Assembly: GCA_044370695.1 (NCBI GenBank)
Contig: JBILVB010000004.1
Location: 1 to 54,607 of the forward strand
DNA from: JBEIFW01 sp044370695
Lineage (GTDB): Bacteria; Actinomycetota; Acidimicrobiia; Acidimicrobiales; Ilumatobacteraceae
DNA length: 54,607 nucleotides
Direction of reading: 5' to 3'
Position numbers and translations under genes: made by a program. The notes beneath the pieces are model-generated. The model searched no databases. It saw nothing but the letters and a program-made list of their open reading frames with translations, and had not been told where the DNA came from. The number at the start of each line of letters is the position of its first letter. Position 1 is the stretch's first letter. Below, one piece after another: positions 15,255 through 24,875 of this stretch.

Positions 15255-16311
15255 CGCCGACGGCCGGCCGCTCCCGGGCGAGTTCGGCCATGAGTTCGAG
15301 GGCCGCCGGCTGTCGAGTGGTCACCGTGAACCCGGTGATGCCGCTGTCGGCCCACGCGCCCCAGCGGGAGCGGATGCGCTCCGGGGATCCCACGAGGCTG
15401 CGCTCGTCGACGTACTCGTCCGGCACTGCGGCGGTGGCCTCCTCCTTCCGGCCGGCGAGGAACAGCTCCTGGACGCGAGCGGCGGCGTCGCCGTAGCCGG
15501 TCCGGACCATGTGATCGTTGTGGAAGTTCACGTCGCGATGGCCCATCCCGCCGACGTACAGCGCGATGCCCGGCTTCTGGCGTTGCAGGGCAGCGGCGAC
15601 GTCGTCGGTGATCGTCACCGCACCACCGGCCTGGATCTCGAAGGTGTCCCACCCCTTCTCGACGCCTTTGGCCCTCGCCCGCCGGAACCCTTCCTCGATC
15701 CACGGGCGGAACTCGGCCATCCGCCCGGGCACGAAGTGCATCGGCAGCCACCCGTCGCACAGTTCGGCGGTGAGCGTGACCGTTGCCTGTGCGCCCGACC
15801 CCATCCAGATGGGCAGGTCCGGGTTCGTGTGCAGGATCGACCGCAGCGGCTTGCCCAACCCCGTGGCCCCCGGTCCGTCGTAGGGCAACGAGATCTCCCG
15901 GCCGTGGTGCTCGACGGGCGCCTCGCGCCGCAGCACCTTGCGCATGATCTCGATGTAGTCCCGCAGCCGCCAGTAGGGCTTGCCCCACGGCTCGCCGTAC
16001 CACCCCTCGACGATCTGCGGCCCTGACACCCCGAGTCCGGCGATCACCCGCCCACCCCCGGCGAGCGCGTCGACCGTCGCCGCCTGCATGGCGCACATCG
16101 CCGGCGTCCGCCCGGCGAGCTGCATGATCCCGGTGCCCAGGCGGATCCGTTCGGTACGGGCCGCCAGGTACGCGAGCGGGGTGATCGCGTCCGAGCCGTA
16201 GGCCTCCGCGGTCCAGACCGAGTCGTACCCGAGGCGCTCCGCGGACTGGATCAACTCGACGGGGAGGTCGAGACGGGCGCCGGAGTAGCCGAGGGAGAGG
16301 CCGAGCTTCAT
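15247..16311 (-). CDS. LLM-class (probably F420-dependent) oxidoreductase
   Basis: 354 residues, luciferase-like TIM barrel. Typical features: MKLGLSLGYSG, ERLGYDSVWTAEAYGSDA, RIRLGTGIMQLAGRTP, ARVIAGLG-like GGRVIAGLGVSGPQIVEGWY, and PIWMGSGAQATVTLTAELCDGWLP. This branch in actinobacteria usually binds coenzyme F420 rather than FMN and is common in lipid-degrading regions, where it oxidises or reduces acyl or steroid intermediates. Substrate unknown. It follows the phosphatase gene by 25 bp in the same direction. Confidence 0.87.
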   Translation of the reverse strand: MKLGLSLGYSGARLDLPVELIQSAERLGYDSVWTAEAYGSDAITPLAYLAARTERIRLGTGIMQLAGRTPAMCAMQAATVDALAGGGRVIAGLGVSGPQIVEGWYGEPWGKPYWRLRDYIEIMRKVLRREAPVEHHGREISLPYDGPGATGLGKPLRSILHTNPDLPIWMGSGAQATVTLTAELCDGWLPMHFVPGRMAEFRPWIEEGFRRARAKGVEKGWDTFEIQAGGAVTITDDVAAALQRQKPGIALYVGGMGHRDVNFHNDHMVRTGYGDAAARVQELFLAGRKEEATAAVPDEYVDERSLVGSPERIRSRWGAWADSGITGFTVTTRQPAALELMAELARERPAVGVS

Positions 16312-16336
16312 GTCGCGATGCTCGCGCGCCGGCTCC

Positions 16337-17131
16337 TCAGGGTTCGACGAGCAGCGCCCGCAGCGCGCCGGGCACCGCCGGGTCGAGACCGTGGGCGCAC
16401 AGGTAGGCCTCCGTGCCCCCGTGCGCGTCGACGTGGGCGAGTGCGGCGTCGAGGAAGGCCACGTCGGCCACGAACAGCGCCCGCACCCGCTCGATCCCCA
16501 CGCCGGCCTCGGCGAGGACCGGCGTCATCTCCGCGATCCGGCGCTCGGTGCGGTACGGGTTGGTGAGCCAGTAGTCGCGCCGGACCCACCCGTCGTCGAC
16601 GCCCAGCAGGCGCAGCAGCAGGGCGGCGCTCAACCCGGTGCGGTCCTTGCCGGCGGTGCAGTGGAACAACGCAGGCAGGTGGGTCGCCTCCGCGAGGTGC
16701 GTGAGCACGGTGACGATCATCCCGACGCCGTCGCTCACCATCTCCCGGTACTTCACGGCGAAGTCGTCCAGGGTGAACTCGGCGAGCTCGCCGGCGATGA
16801 TCTGCTCGAGCAGCCCGCCCTGGTCGGCCGACTCCATTCCGTCCGGGTGCGCGCGCACGACCGCCGTGCCCTCGGGGAGCCGGGAGGGTTGCTGGGCCAC
16901 CTCGCGCTCGAAGCGCAGGTCGACGACGGTGCGCAGGCCGAGCGAACCGAGCGTGGCCAACCCGACGTCGGTGACGAGGTGCAGGTGATCGGATCGGAAC
17001 ACCAGACCGCGCCGCACCCGGCCGCCATCGCGGGTCGGATAGCCGCCGACGTCGCGCAGGTTGAGGGTCCCCTCGACGTCGATCCGGGCCCCCGGCTCGG
17101 CCGAGGTCGGCAACGGCAGGTGATCATGCAC
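16337..17131 (-). CDS. PtpB-like tyrosine/lipid phosphatase
   Basis: 264 residues from GTG 17131. The N-terminal LNLRDVGGYPTRDGGRVRRG and VFRSDHLHLV are typical of the Y_phosphatase3 family that contains mycobacterial PtpB. The catalytic loop HCTAGKDRTG carries C158 and R164, with the Lys/Asp pair in the loop that marks the PtpB type, which can also act on phosphoinositides. No secretion signal is evident, so it probably works in the cytoplasm here. Start preferred because TAGTGT lies 7 nt upstream. Confidence 0.9.
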   Translation of the reverse strand: MHDHLPLPTSAEPGARIDVEGTLNLRDVGGYPTRDGGRVRRGLVFRSDHLHLVTDVGLATLGSLGLRTVVDLRFEREVAQQPSRLPEGTAVVRAHPDGMESADQGGLLEQIIAGELAEFTLDDFAVKYREMVSDGVGMIVTVLTHLAEATHLPALFHCTAGKDRTGLSAALLLRLLGVDDGWVRRDYWLTNPYRTERRIAEMTPVLAEAGVGIERVRALFVADVAFLDAALAHVDAHGGTEAYLCAHGLDPAVPGALRALLVEP

Positions 17132-17138
17132 GACGCCG

Positions 17139-17144
17139 ACACTA
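17139..17144 (-). promoter_or_regulatory. -10 box TAGTGT of the PtpB-like gene
   Basis: 7 nt upstream of GTG 17131; nearly leaderless transcript expected. Lies in the 62-bp gap behind rnhB. Confidence 0.5.
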
Positions 17145-17193
17145 GGACCGTGCGGCGCCGGCGGCGCCGCTCGGCGACGCGACGGCGGTGCCG

Positions 17194-17865
17194 TCAGAAC
17201 AACGACGGCTGCTCGACGCGCTGCACCCGCAGACCGGGCCAAACCAAGCCGTCGAGGAACACCCAGGATCGCCGGTGGATCGCGCTCGGGCCCCAGCCGT
17301 GCAGCGCCGCCCGGTGGACCGGGCACGGATAGCCCTTGTTCGACTCGAACGAGTACGCCGGGTAGTGCTCCGCCTCGGTTCGCATCAGCCGATCGCGGGT
17401 CACCTTGGCAAGGATCGAGGCGGCGGCGACGGCCAGGCAGGTGGCGTCGGCCTTCACCTGCATCCGCACGTGACCGACCGTCCCGGCCAGGAAGTTCCAC
17501 GAGCCGTCGACGATCGCTGCGTCGGGCCGCAGCCCGAGCCCGGCGACCGCCCGCCGGGCGGCCTCGCGCTGGGCCTCGGCCATGCCGAGGTCGTCGCATT
17601 CCTGCTGGCTGACCGCTCCGACGGCCCAGGCGTCGCACCAGTCGGCCACCCGGTCGAAGAGCCGTTCGCGAGCCGGCTCGGCCAGCAGCTTGGAATCGCG
17701 TACCCCGAGCACCCGGCCGGCCCGAGCCCGGGGCAGCACCGCGGCCCCGACCATCAGCGGACCGGCCCACGCGCCGCGCCCGACCTCGTCGATGCCGACG
17801 ACCAGGTCGTGGCCGGCGGCCCACAGTTCCTGTTCGAGCCGACGGGTCGGCGCCTTGCCTCGCAC
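17194..17865 (-). CDS. rnhB: ribonuclease HII
   Basis: 223 residues. Removes single ribonucleotides from DNA by cutting RNA-DNA junctions. The first acidic motif VGIDEVGRGAWAGPL gives catalytic Asp and Glu, then SKLLAEPARERL, AIVDGSWNF with the third Asp, KADATCLAVAAASILAKV and SNKGYPCPVH. Start (GTG 17865) is set from a TACGGT -10 nine nt upstream and the position of the first motif (about residue 26). It is divergent from the VOC gene. Confidence 0.94.
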   Translation of the reverse strand: MRGKAPTRRLEQELWAAGHDLVVGIDEVGRGAWAGPLMVGAAVLPRARAGRVLGVRDSKLLAEPARERLFDRVADWCDAWAVGAVSQQECDDLGMAEAQREAARRAVAGLGLRPDAAIVDGSWNFLAGTVGHVRMQVKADATCLAVAAASILAKVTRDRLMRTEAEHYPAYSFESNKGYPCPVHRAALHGWGPSAIHRRSWVFLDGLVWPGLRVQRVEQPSLF

Positions 17866-17874
17866 GGGAACCGG

Positions 17875-17928
17875 ACCGTAGTACCCGGCCGGCCACCGGC
17901 CCGGGAGCCGGACGGGCCGCCCTAGGCT
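17875..17928. promoter_or_regulatory. divergent -10 boxes of rnhB (minus) and the VOC gene (plus)
   Basis: TACGGT on the minus strand (17875-17880) lies 9 nt before the rnhB GTG. TAGGCT on the plus strand (17923-17928) lies exactly 6 nt before the ATG at 17935, so the VOC mRNA should start on its start codon. Confidence 0.55.
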
Positions 17929-17934
17929 GCCGCC

Positions 17935-18288
17935 ATGGAGATCGCCGGCATCCACCACGTCGCCCTGTGCGTCAACGACCTCGACGACGCGCTCCGGTTC
18001 TACGTCGACGGCCTCGGCTGCGCGGTCCTGCCCCGCCCCGACTTCGGGTTCGTCGGCGCCTGGCTCGCCGCCGGCCCGCAGCAGATCCACCTGATGCAAC
18101 TCGGCGAGGTCGAGCCCGATCGCCGTCAACACGTCGCCCTGCAGGTCGACGACGTCGAGGCGTGGGCTTCGCACCTCGAGCGCCGCGGCGTCGCGGTACG
18201 CCGCCCGCCGGCGTTCGACGGCGCCGGGCGGCAGATCTTCGTGGTCGACCCGTCGGGCAACCGGGTCGAGCTCAACCAACCGGGCTGA
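17935..18288 (+). CDS. VOC/glyoxalase-fold protein
   Basis: 117 residues with the two beta-alpha-beta-beta-beta modules of the vicinal oxygen chelate family: IHHVALCVNDLDDALRFYVD, LHLMQLG-like IHLMQLGEVE, RQHVALQVDDVEAW and FVVDPSGNRVELNQ. Metal-ligand candidates are His8, His (IHLM), His (QHVAL) and the C-terminal Glu. It resembles the methylmalonyl-CoA epimerase and glyoxalase branches but is too short to say which reaction it has. Stands alone with its own leaderless-type promoter. Confidence 0.85.
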   Translation: MEIAGIHHVALCVNDLDDALRFYVDGLGCAVLPRPDFGFVGAWLAAGPQQIHLMQLGEVEPDRRQHVALQVDDVEAWASHLERRGVAVRRPPAFDGAGRQIFVVDPSGNRVELNQPG

Positions 18289-18298
18289 ACGGCCCGAA

Positions 18299-18328
18299 CC
18301 GGCGCCGGTCACCGTCGACGGGCGCCGG
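18299..18328. terminator. weak candidate hairpin between convergent VOC and PPOX genes
   Basis: The 8-bp arms CCGGCGCC (18299-18306) and GGCGCCGG (18321-18328) have a 14-nt loop and no T-run. The position between two convergent stops is the main support; such GC-rich repeats arise by chance at this base composition. Confidence 0.35.
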
Positions 18329-18334
18329 GCCCGC

Positions 18335-18814
18335 TCAGTAGACGCCGCCGAGCTTGGTGTGGTCCCAGCTGACCACCCGTTCGACGTCGAACAGCACCCC
18401 GACCCGCTTGCGGGCCTGCGCGGCTAGGAAGCCGCGTCCCCGCTCGTCGACGGGTCCGCTGTAGCGCGGTGAGACCGCGAGCGCGATGGCGAGCACCTCG
18501 TCGGGGTCCTCCACCAGCCGAGCGCTGCCCTCGAGCTCGACGCCGCGCAACTCGGCGTACGTGGCCCCCGACTCGACGAGGGCCGACATCCGGGGATCGC
18601 GCCGGAGGTTCATCACCTTCTGGCTCTTGCCGAACGTCCAGAACGCGATCGTGCCGGTCGAGAACCGGTCCCCGCCCACGAAGCCGAACCACATCGCGAC
18701 GAGGTGCGGGCGACCGGTCGGGCCGATCGTCGCGATGTTCAGGGTGCGCGGTGCCCCCAGGTACTCGTCGAGTTCCTCCGGCGTCATCGAGATCGCCGAC
18801 CGCTTGGAAGCCAT
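18335..18814 (-). CDS. PPOX-class (pyridoxamine oxidase-like) flavin/F420-binding protein
   Basis: 159 residues forming the split beta-barrel: MTPEELDEYLGAPRTLNIATIG, GRPHLVAMWFGFVGGDRFSTG, KSQKVMNLRRDPRMSALVESG, YAELRGVELEGSARLVED, and a C-terminal HTKLGGVY. Actinobacterial members with this pattern commonly use F420 (for example biliverdin or quinone reductases) and FMN is the alternative. Substrate is not readable. TACCGT lies 8 nt before the ATG. Confidence 0.87.
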   Translation of the reverse strand: MASKRSAISMTPEELDEYLGAPRTLNIATIGPTGRPHLVAMWFGFVGGDRFSTGTIAFWTFGKSQKVMNLRRDPRMSALVESGATYAELRGVELEGSARLVEDPDEVLAIALAVSPRYSGPVDERGRGFLAAQARKRVGVLFDVERVVSWDHTKLGGVY

Positions 18815-18822
18815 GACGGCCG

Positions 18823-18828
18823 ACGGTA
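18823..18828 (-). promoter_or_regulatory. -10 box TACCGT of the PPOX gene
   Basis: 8 nt upstream of ATG 18814. No ribosome-binding site between it and the start. Confidence 0.5.
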
Positions 18829-18842
18829 GCCCGTCGACCCGG

Positions 18843-19643
18843 TCAGAACGCGGTGGTGCGGAACAGCTCGGGCGCCACCGGCGCGCTCACGCGGCGCAGG
18901 CCGTCCTCGACGGACTCGACGCCGGCGGGGCCGGCGAGAGCGTCGAGCAGCTCGATCGGGACGAACTCGACGTCGGCATCCCACGGGTCGTCCGCATCGA
19001 GCCGCTCCAGGAGCGCCTCCCACATCCGCCGCGGCAGCAGCCGGCCGATGCCGACCACCCCCCACACCGGAACCCCGGCGTGTCGGGCGACCGCGGCTGC
19101 GGCGTACGACCCGGCCGCGGCCACCATCCCGCTCGGCCCAGCGGCCACCGCCTCCACGAGCACGACCTGTGCGGCGAGCACCGCCGACGCCGTGCCCGAC
19201 GAGCGGATCTCGACGGCCTCGACGTCGGCGCGGTGCAGCCGGCGCACGAACCCCGACGCGGCGCCCTGGCCGTCGACGGCGAGCACCGTGGCGTCGCCCC
19301 GGCGCAGCAGCGCGTCCCCGGCGAGCTCCGGCCAGCCGACCACCACGACCGTCGCGTCGTCGGGGAGGGCAGCACCGAGCGATCCGGCCGTGCCGTCCGC
19401 TTCGATCTCCTCCGCCGCTCGCCATCCCTCCCGAGTCGGGTCGGTGGCGGTGAGCACCCGGGCACACAACCACCACAACGCCCCCGAGGTGGGATGCCGG
19501 TCGACGATGCGCCGGCACGCCGTGACCAAGCCGGCCGGGTCGAACCCGAGTGCGGCGAGCGCCCCGGCCGATTCCCGGACCAGGACGTCCTGGTCGGCCC
19601 CCGACGCCCTCGCCACGTAGCGCAGTCGCTCGATCGGGTGCAC
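18843..19643 (-). CDS. eIF-2B/MtnA-like domain protein
   Basis: 266 residues. The N-terminal ~75 are helical (MHPIERLRYVARASGADQDV). The rest resembles the Rossmann-like domain of eIF-2B alpha and methylthioribose-1-phosphate isomerase: DATVVVVGWPELAGDALL, AVEIRSSGTASAVL, VVLVEAVAAGPSGMVAAAGS, YAAAAVARHAGVPVWGVVGIG. The usual GADRV and NKIGT residues of the active enzymes are replaced by VEAVAAGPSGMVAAAGS, so the catalytic Asp of MtnA seems absent. It may be a sugar-phosphate or nucleotide sensor or have a divergent activity. Family by fold pattern only. GTG start lies 7 nt after TAGCCT. Confidence 0.7.
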   Translation of the reverse strand: MHPIERLRYVARASGADQDVLVRESAGALAALGFDPAGLVTACRRIVDRHPTSGALWWLCARVLTATDPTREGWRAAEEIEADGTAGSLGAALPDDATVVVVGWPELAGDALLRRGDATVLAVDGQGAASGFVRRLHRADVEAVEIRSSGTASAVLAAQVVLVEAVAAGPSGMVAAAGSYAAAAVARHAGVPVWGVVGIGRLLPRRMWEALLERLDADDPWDADVEFVPIELLDALAGPAGVESVEDGLRRVSAPVAPELFRTTAF

Positions 19644-19650
19644 GGGACGC

Positions 19651-19698
19651 AGGCTACCCCCGGAGGATCGCCGGTCCGTCCGACCGGCGCGCTAGCGT
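19651..19698. promoter_or_regulatory. divergent -10 boxes of the eIF2B-like gene (minus) and the thioredoxin-fold gene (plus)
   Basis: TAGCCT on the minus strand (19651-19656) lies 7 nt before GTG 19643. TAGCGT on the plus strand (19693-19698) lies 9 nt before GTG 19708. Both starts lack Shine-Dalgarno sequences. Confidence 0.5.
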
Positions 19699-19707
19699 CC
19701 TGCGATC

Positions 19708-20196
19708 GTGGCTACCGATCCCCCGGGCTCCCTCACCCTCACGCCGGTAAACGGCGAGGGGCGTTCCATCGAGGAGTGGCTCACCACGTTCCACCTGGTG
19801 TCGGTCGTGATCGATCCGTACACCAACGAGAGCGCCTGGATACTCGACACCGCCGCCCGGGTGCTGCGGGCGTTCCGAGGCGCGGCGGTACGGGTGAACT
19901 TCCTGTGCACGAGCGACGCCGAGGACGCGAAGGCGTTCCTCGGGCCGCTCGCGGACGAGTTCCTCGTGTTCGCCGACGCCGACCGCAGCGTGGTCAAGGG
20001 CCTCGGTCTCGGGCACCTCCCGGCCCTGGTGTTCCTGGGTCAGGACGGCACCGTGCAGGCGGCGGCCGAGGGGTGGAACCCCTCGCAGTGGCGGGCGGTG
20101 GCCCAGGCCATCGCCAAGGCGACGGCCTGGAGCCACCCGCAGATCCCTGTTCCGGCCGATCCGACGCCCTTCCAGGGCTCCCCGGCCGCCGGCTGA
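19708..20196 (+). CDS. thioredoxin-fold protein without CxxC
   Basis: 162 residues. The pattern VVIDPYTNESAWILDTAARVL, then VRVNFLCTSDAEDAKAFLG, FLVFADADRSVVKGLGLG-HLPALVFLGQDGTV, fits a redoxin fold, but the CxxC active site is missing; only one Cys (NFLC) is present. A GLGLGHLPALVFL cis-Pro-like segment remains. Possibly a peroxiredoxin-like or binding protein. Five bp upstream of fumarase in the same direction, so the two are co-transcribed. I know similar actinobacterial hypothetical proteins but no function. Confidence 0.75.
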   Translation: MATDPPGSLTLTPVNGEGRSIEEWLTTFHLVSVVIDPYTNESAWILDTAARVLRAFRGAAVRVNFLCTSDAEDAKAFLGPLADEFLVFADADRSVVKGLGLGHLPALVFLGQDGTVQAAAEGWNPSQWRAVAQAIAKATAWSHPQIPVPADPTPFQGSPAAG

Positions 20197-20201
20197 GCGC
20201 G

Positions 20202-21842
<1,641 letters not shown>

Positions 21843-21845
<3 letters not shown>

Positions 21846-21888
21846 TGCCGGTGTCCGGTAGCCGGGTCGACCCCGGCCACCGGCGTCA
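21843..21888. terminator. bidirectional hairpin between fumarase and the convergent SDR
   Basis: The outer stem starts at the fumarase TGA (TGATGCCGGTG, 21843-21853, with CACCGGCGTCA to 21888, one G-T pair), and an inner hairpin (GCCGGG/CCCGGC) sits in between. It lies exactly between two convergent stop codons. No U-run, as is common in actinobacteria. Confidence 0.6.
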
Positions 21889-21890
21889 CG

Positions 21891-22652
21891 TCAGCCCCGG
21901 CCGCCCGACACGACGATGTTCTGGCCCGTCACCCACGAACCCGCCGGCGACACCAGGTACAGCACCGCCGCCGCGATGTCGTCGGGCGTGCCGAGCCGAC
22001 CGAGCGGCACCTGGCGCACCATCGCCGGCAGCATGTCGTCGGTGACGCCGCCCACACGGCCGAGCGACTCGGTGGGGACGATGCCGGGCGACACGATGTT
22101 GGAGCGGATGCCCTTCGGGGCGAGGTCGACCGCGAGGGTCTTGGCGAGCTGGATCATCCCGGCCTTGGCCGCGCCGTACGCGGCGTAGCGGGGCGAGGGG
22201 CCGAGTGCGGCCGTCGACGCGATGCCGATGAGCGAGCCGCCCGAACCCATGACCTCGGTCGCGTGGCGCGCGGCGAGGAAGTGGGTGCGCAGGTTCAGCT
22301 CGATCTGCGCATCCCAGTGCCACTCGGGCATCTCGAGCGTGGCGAAGTTGCCGTCGTGGTCCGAGCCCCCGGCGTTGGACACCCACACGTCGAGCCGGCC
22401 GAAGCCGTCCATCGACGCGGTCACCAGCTCGGGCACGATGCGGGTGACGTCGCCCACCACCTCCAGGGCCCGCACCCCGCGGGCGCGCACCGCCTCGGCC
22501 GCAGCCGCGACCTCGTGGGCCTTGCGGGCGGTGATCACGAGGTCGCAGCCGGCGTCTGCGAGGCCGAGCGCGATACCGAGCCCGATCCCCTTCGACGACC
22601 CGGTGACGACGGCGGCGCAACCGTCCATGCGGAACTGCTGGAGCAGACTCAT
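21891..22652 (-). CDS. short-chain dehydrogenase/reductase
   Basis: 253 residues. TGSSKGIGLGIALGLA is the NAD(P) motif, NAGG follows, and the active site is YAAYGAAKAGM (Tyr-x3-Lys) with Ser in GIASTAALG. The end (DDIAAAVLYLVSPAGSWVTG-QNIVVSGG) is typical of classical SDRs. The ATG overlaps the stop of the enoyl-CoA hydratase (ATGA), so it probably acts on the same pathway as a 3-hydroxyacyl-CoA dehydrogenase-type enzyme; the substrate is inference. Confidence 0.88.
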   Translation of the reverse strand: MSLLQQFRMDGCAAVVTGSSKGIGLGIALGLADAGCDLVITARKAHEVAAAAEAVRARGVRALEVVGDVTRIVPELVTASMDGFGRLDVWVSNAGGSDHDGNFATLEMPEWHWDAQIELNLRTHFLAARHATEVMGSGGSLIGIASTAALGPSPRYAAYGAAKAGMIQLAKTLAVDLAPKGIRSNIVSPGIVPTESLGRVGGVTDDMLPAMVRQVPLGRLGTPDDIAAAVLYLVSPAGSWVTGQNIVVSGGRG

Positions 22653-23488
22653 GACGGCACCGTACCCAGCTCGGCGCACAACTGCCCGAGGCGCCCCTCG
22701 CCGGCCGGGGTCTGACCCCCCGACGCCAGGAACCGCTCCATGGCTTCGCGCGTGCCGGCGCCGGCGAGCGTGCGGTTGAAGCCGGCCGCCTCGTCGAGCA
22801 GGTGCTGGGCGACGGCCTGCTCGGCCCGCAGCACGCTGGCCTTGGCCTCGGCGACCGCGTGCGGCGGGAACGACGCGATGCGCCGGGCCAGCCGGTCCAC
22901 GAACGGCCACAGCGCCTCGGGCGCCAGCGCCCGGTTCACCCACCCCCAGGCTTCGGCCGTCGCTGCATCGACGTCGTCGCAACCGAGGATCGCCTCGAGT
23001 GCCCGACCGCGGCCGACCAGCCGGGGCAGGCGCACCGTGCCCGAGCCCCCGGGCAGGATCCCGAGCGCTACCTCCGGCTGGTTGAACACGGCCCGGCCGA
23101 GGGCGGCGAAGCGCATGTCGCAGCTCAGCGTCAGCTCGCTGCCGCCGCCGCCGACCCGACCTTCGATGACGGCGATCGTCGCCTTGCGCATCGTGCGGAA
23201 CCGCTCGCACATCAGGTGGAACTCGCTCAGCTCGCTCGGCGCGGGCCGGTCCGGCGGGAACCGCAGGATCGCCCCCACATCGAAGTGGGCGATGAAGTAG
23301 TCCGGGTTCGCCGAGCGCAGCACGACGACCCGCACCTCGTCGTCGGCGGCCAGCAGCGCCGAGAGCCGGCTCATCTCCGGGTACAGCACCCGGTCGAACA
23401 GGTTGACCGGCCCGTTGTCGATCGTCACCGTGGCGACCCCGGCGTCGAGCTCGACGCGCAGGGCCAGGAAACCCGAGTACTCCCCCAT
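22649..23488 (-). CDS. enoyl-CoA hydratase/isomerase family protein
   Basis: 279 residues, crotonase fold: VATVTIDNGPVNLFD, the oxyanion-hole segment DYFIAHFDVGAILRF and the second oxyanion motif GRVGGGGSELTLSCDMRFAA, then FNQPEVALGILPGGSGTVRLPR. The catalytic Glu of the hydratase pair is found in PEVALGI, but the other position (GSEL) also carries Glu. The final ~40 residues are an alpha-helical tail ending LGTVPS. It should hydrate or isomerise a 2-enoyl-CoA. TAGGGT lies 8 nt before the ATG. Translationally coupled to the SDR. Confidence 0.88.
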   Translation of the reverse strand: MGEYSGFLALRVELDAGVATVTIDNGPVNLFDRVLYPEMSRLSALLAADDEVRVVVLRSANPDYFIAHFDVGAILRFPPDRPAPSELSEFHLMCERFRTMRKATIAVIEGRVGGGGSELTLSCDMRFAALGRAVFNQPEVALGILPGGSGTVRLPRLVGRGRALEAILGCDDVDAATAEAWGWVNRALAPEALWPFVDRLARRIASFPPHAVAEAKASVLRAEQAVAQHLLDEAAGFNRTLAGAGTREAMERFLASGGQTPAGEGRLGQLCAELGTVPS

Positions 23489-23496
23489 GGCGCGGC

Positions 23497-23502
23497 ACCC
23501 TA
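23497..23502 (-). promoter_or_regulatory. -10 box TAGGGT of the enoyl-CoA hydratase/SDR operon
   Basis: 8 nt upstream of ATG 23488, in the 44-bp gap after the MFS gene. Confidence 0.5.
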
Positions 23503-23532
23503 GCGGCGCATCCGCCCGCGGCCGGGCGGCGC

Positions 23533-24810
23533 TCAGGCGTGGGCGGGCACGGCGTGGGCAGGCCCGATCGTCTCGGCGTCGACGACCGACGCCCACCTCG
23601 GCGCCACCCGGCAGGCCACCACCACCGCAGCGGTCAGCACGCCGGCGCCGACGAACAACGGCACCAGACCGACGACGTCCGCCAGGGCGCCCTGCGCGAA
23701 CAGGCCGGCGCCGTACGCAAGACCCCCGGTGCCCTGCTGCCAGGAGAGGACCCGGCCTCGCTGCGCCACCGGGGCATCGCGCTGCACGACGCCGGAGAAC
23801 GCAGCGAACATGGTGGCGCTCGCCGCACCCATCAGCGCGAACGCGGCCATCGTCAGCCAGACGAACGGGAGCTGCGCATGCACGGCGACGAGCGCTGCTG
23901 CGCCACTGAGCGCCACGGTGATGACCGTGGACCGCCGGACTCGGGTGAGCACGGAGGCCAGCGCGAGCGAGCCGACCACGGCGCCGACACCCTGGGCGGC
24001 GAAGAGCCGGCCGACCACCGACGCGACCGCCTGGTCGTCGGGGATGCCGGCGTCACGTTCGACGAGCAGCCGGGCCGTGGCCGGCGCCAGCCCCATGAAC
24101 GGCACGTAGGTGAGATTGACGAACAGCAGGGTGGCGACGGCCAGCCGGCAGCCGGGCGTGCGCCCGAGCACCCGAGCACCCTCGATCAAGTCACGCCCGG
24201 CCGAGGACCGGACCCGATCGGGCGGGGGGAACCGCCGGCGCAGTAGCGCGACGGCAACCCACAGCATCACGAAGCTGACGGCGTTCGACAGCACCGCCCA
24301 CCCGGCGCCGATCGGGACCAGCAGCGCGGCCACGAGCGGGCCGAGCACCCGGCCGGCGTTCCAACCGAGGATCTGCAGCGACACCGCGGCGGTCAGCTCA
24401 CGCCGGGGCACGAGGTCGGGGAGCACCGCCTGCAGCGCAGGACCGCCCACCGCCCCGGCGCCGCTCTGCACGAGCACGAGCAGTGCAAGGGGTCCGGCAC
24501 CCCGGACTCCGGCGAACAGAGCGAGCGCCAGGCCGCTCGTGAGCAGCGCTTGTACGGCCAGCGTGACCAGGAACAGCCGCCGACGGTCGAAACGGTCGGC
24601 GAGGACGCCGCCGACGGGCGAGCCGAGCCCCTGGGGCGCGAACGTCGCCGCCGCGATCAGGCCGACTTCGACAGCGCTTCCCGACGACGCCGCGACGAGC
24701 GAGCCGATGGTGGCGAGCTGCACCCACGTCCCGAGATCCGACGCTGCGCCCGCCGACCAGCACACCGCGAAGGCCCGGTGGCGCAGCGGACGCAGACCGG
24801 CGATGGGCAC
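23533..24810 (-). CDS. MFS transporter, EntS/MFS_3-type exporter
   Basis: 425 residues with about 10-12 hydrophobic helices. Starts VPIAGLRPLRHRAFAVCWSA; GSPVGGVLADRFDRRRLFLV is the loop motif between helices 2 and 3 (G-x-L-x-D-R-x-G/D-RR type), and QGTGGLAYGAGLFAQGALAD marks the second half. This subfamily exports siderophores, macrolides or other small molecules by proton antiport. Cargo is not evident. Start GTG 24810 lies 8 nt behind TAGGGT. Follows acyl-CoA synthetase and precedes the crotonase on the same strand, but each has its own promoter. Confidence 0.88.
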   Translation of the reverse strand: MPIAGLRPLRHRAFAVCWSAGAASDLGTWVQLATIGSLVAASSGSAVEVGLIAAATFAPQGLGSPVGGVLADRFDRRRLFLVTLAVQALLTSGLALALFAGVRGAGPLALLVLVQSGAGAVGGPALQAVLPDLVPRRELTAAVSLQILGWNAGRVLGPLVAALLVPIGAGWAVLSNAVSFVMLWVAVALLRRRFPPPDRVRSSAGRDLIEGARVLGRTPGCRLAVATLLFVNLTYVPFMGLAPATARLLVERDAGIPDDQAVASVVGRLFAAQGVGAVVGSLALASVLTRVRRSTVITVALSGAAALVAVHAQLPFVWLTMAAFALMGAASATMFAAFSGVVQRDAPVAQRGRVLSWQQGTGGLAYGAGLFAQGALADVVGLVPLFVGAGVLTAAVVVACRVAPRWASVVDAETIGPAHAVPAHA

Positions 24811-24818
24811 GGGCCACC

Positions 24819-24824
24819 ACCCTA
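24819..24824 (-). promoter_or_regulatory. -10 box TAGGGT of the MFS gene
   Basis: 8 nt upstream of GTG 24810. Identical hexamer to those of the neighbouring hydratase and acyl-CoA synthetase genes. Confidence 0.5.
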
Positions 24825-24875
24825 TCGACGGCGCCGCCGAGGCGGTCCGGCCGGGCGCCGACGGTCGTGCGACCG

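Noticed and set aside
21891..23498. A single 535-codon minus-strand frame that appears to fuse an unknown domain to the SDR
   Set aside because: Its N-terminal half is an out-of-frame reading of the enoyl-CoA hydratase; the SDR starts at ATG 22652 with an ATGA overlap. Not a fusion or frameshift.
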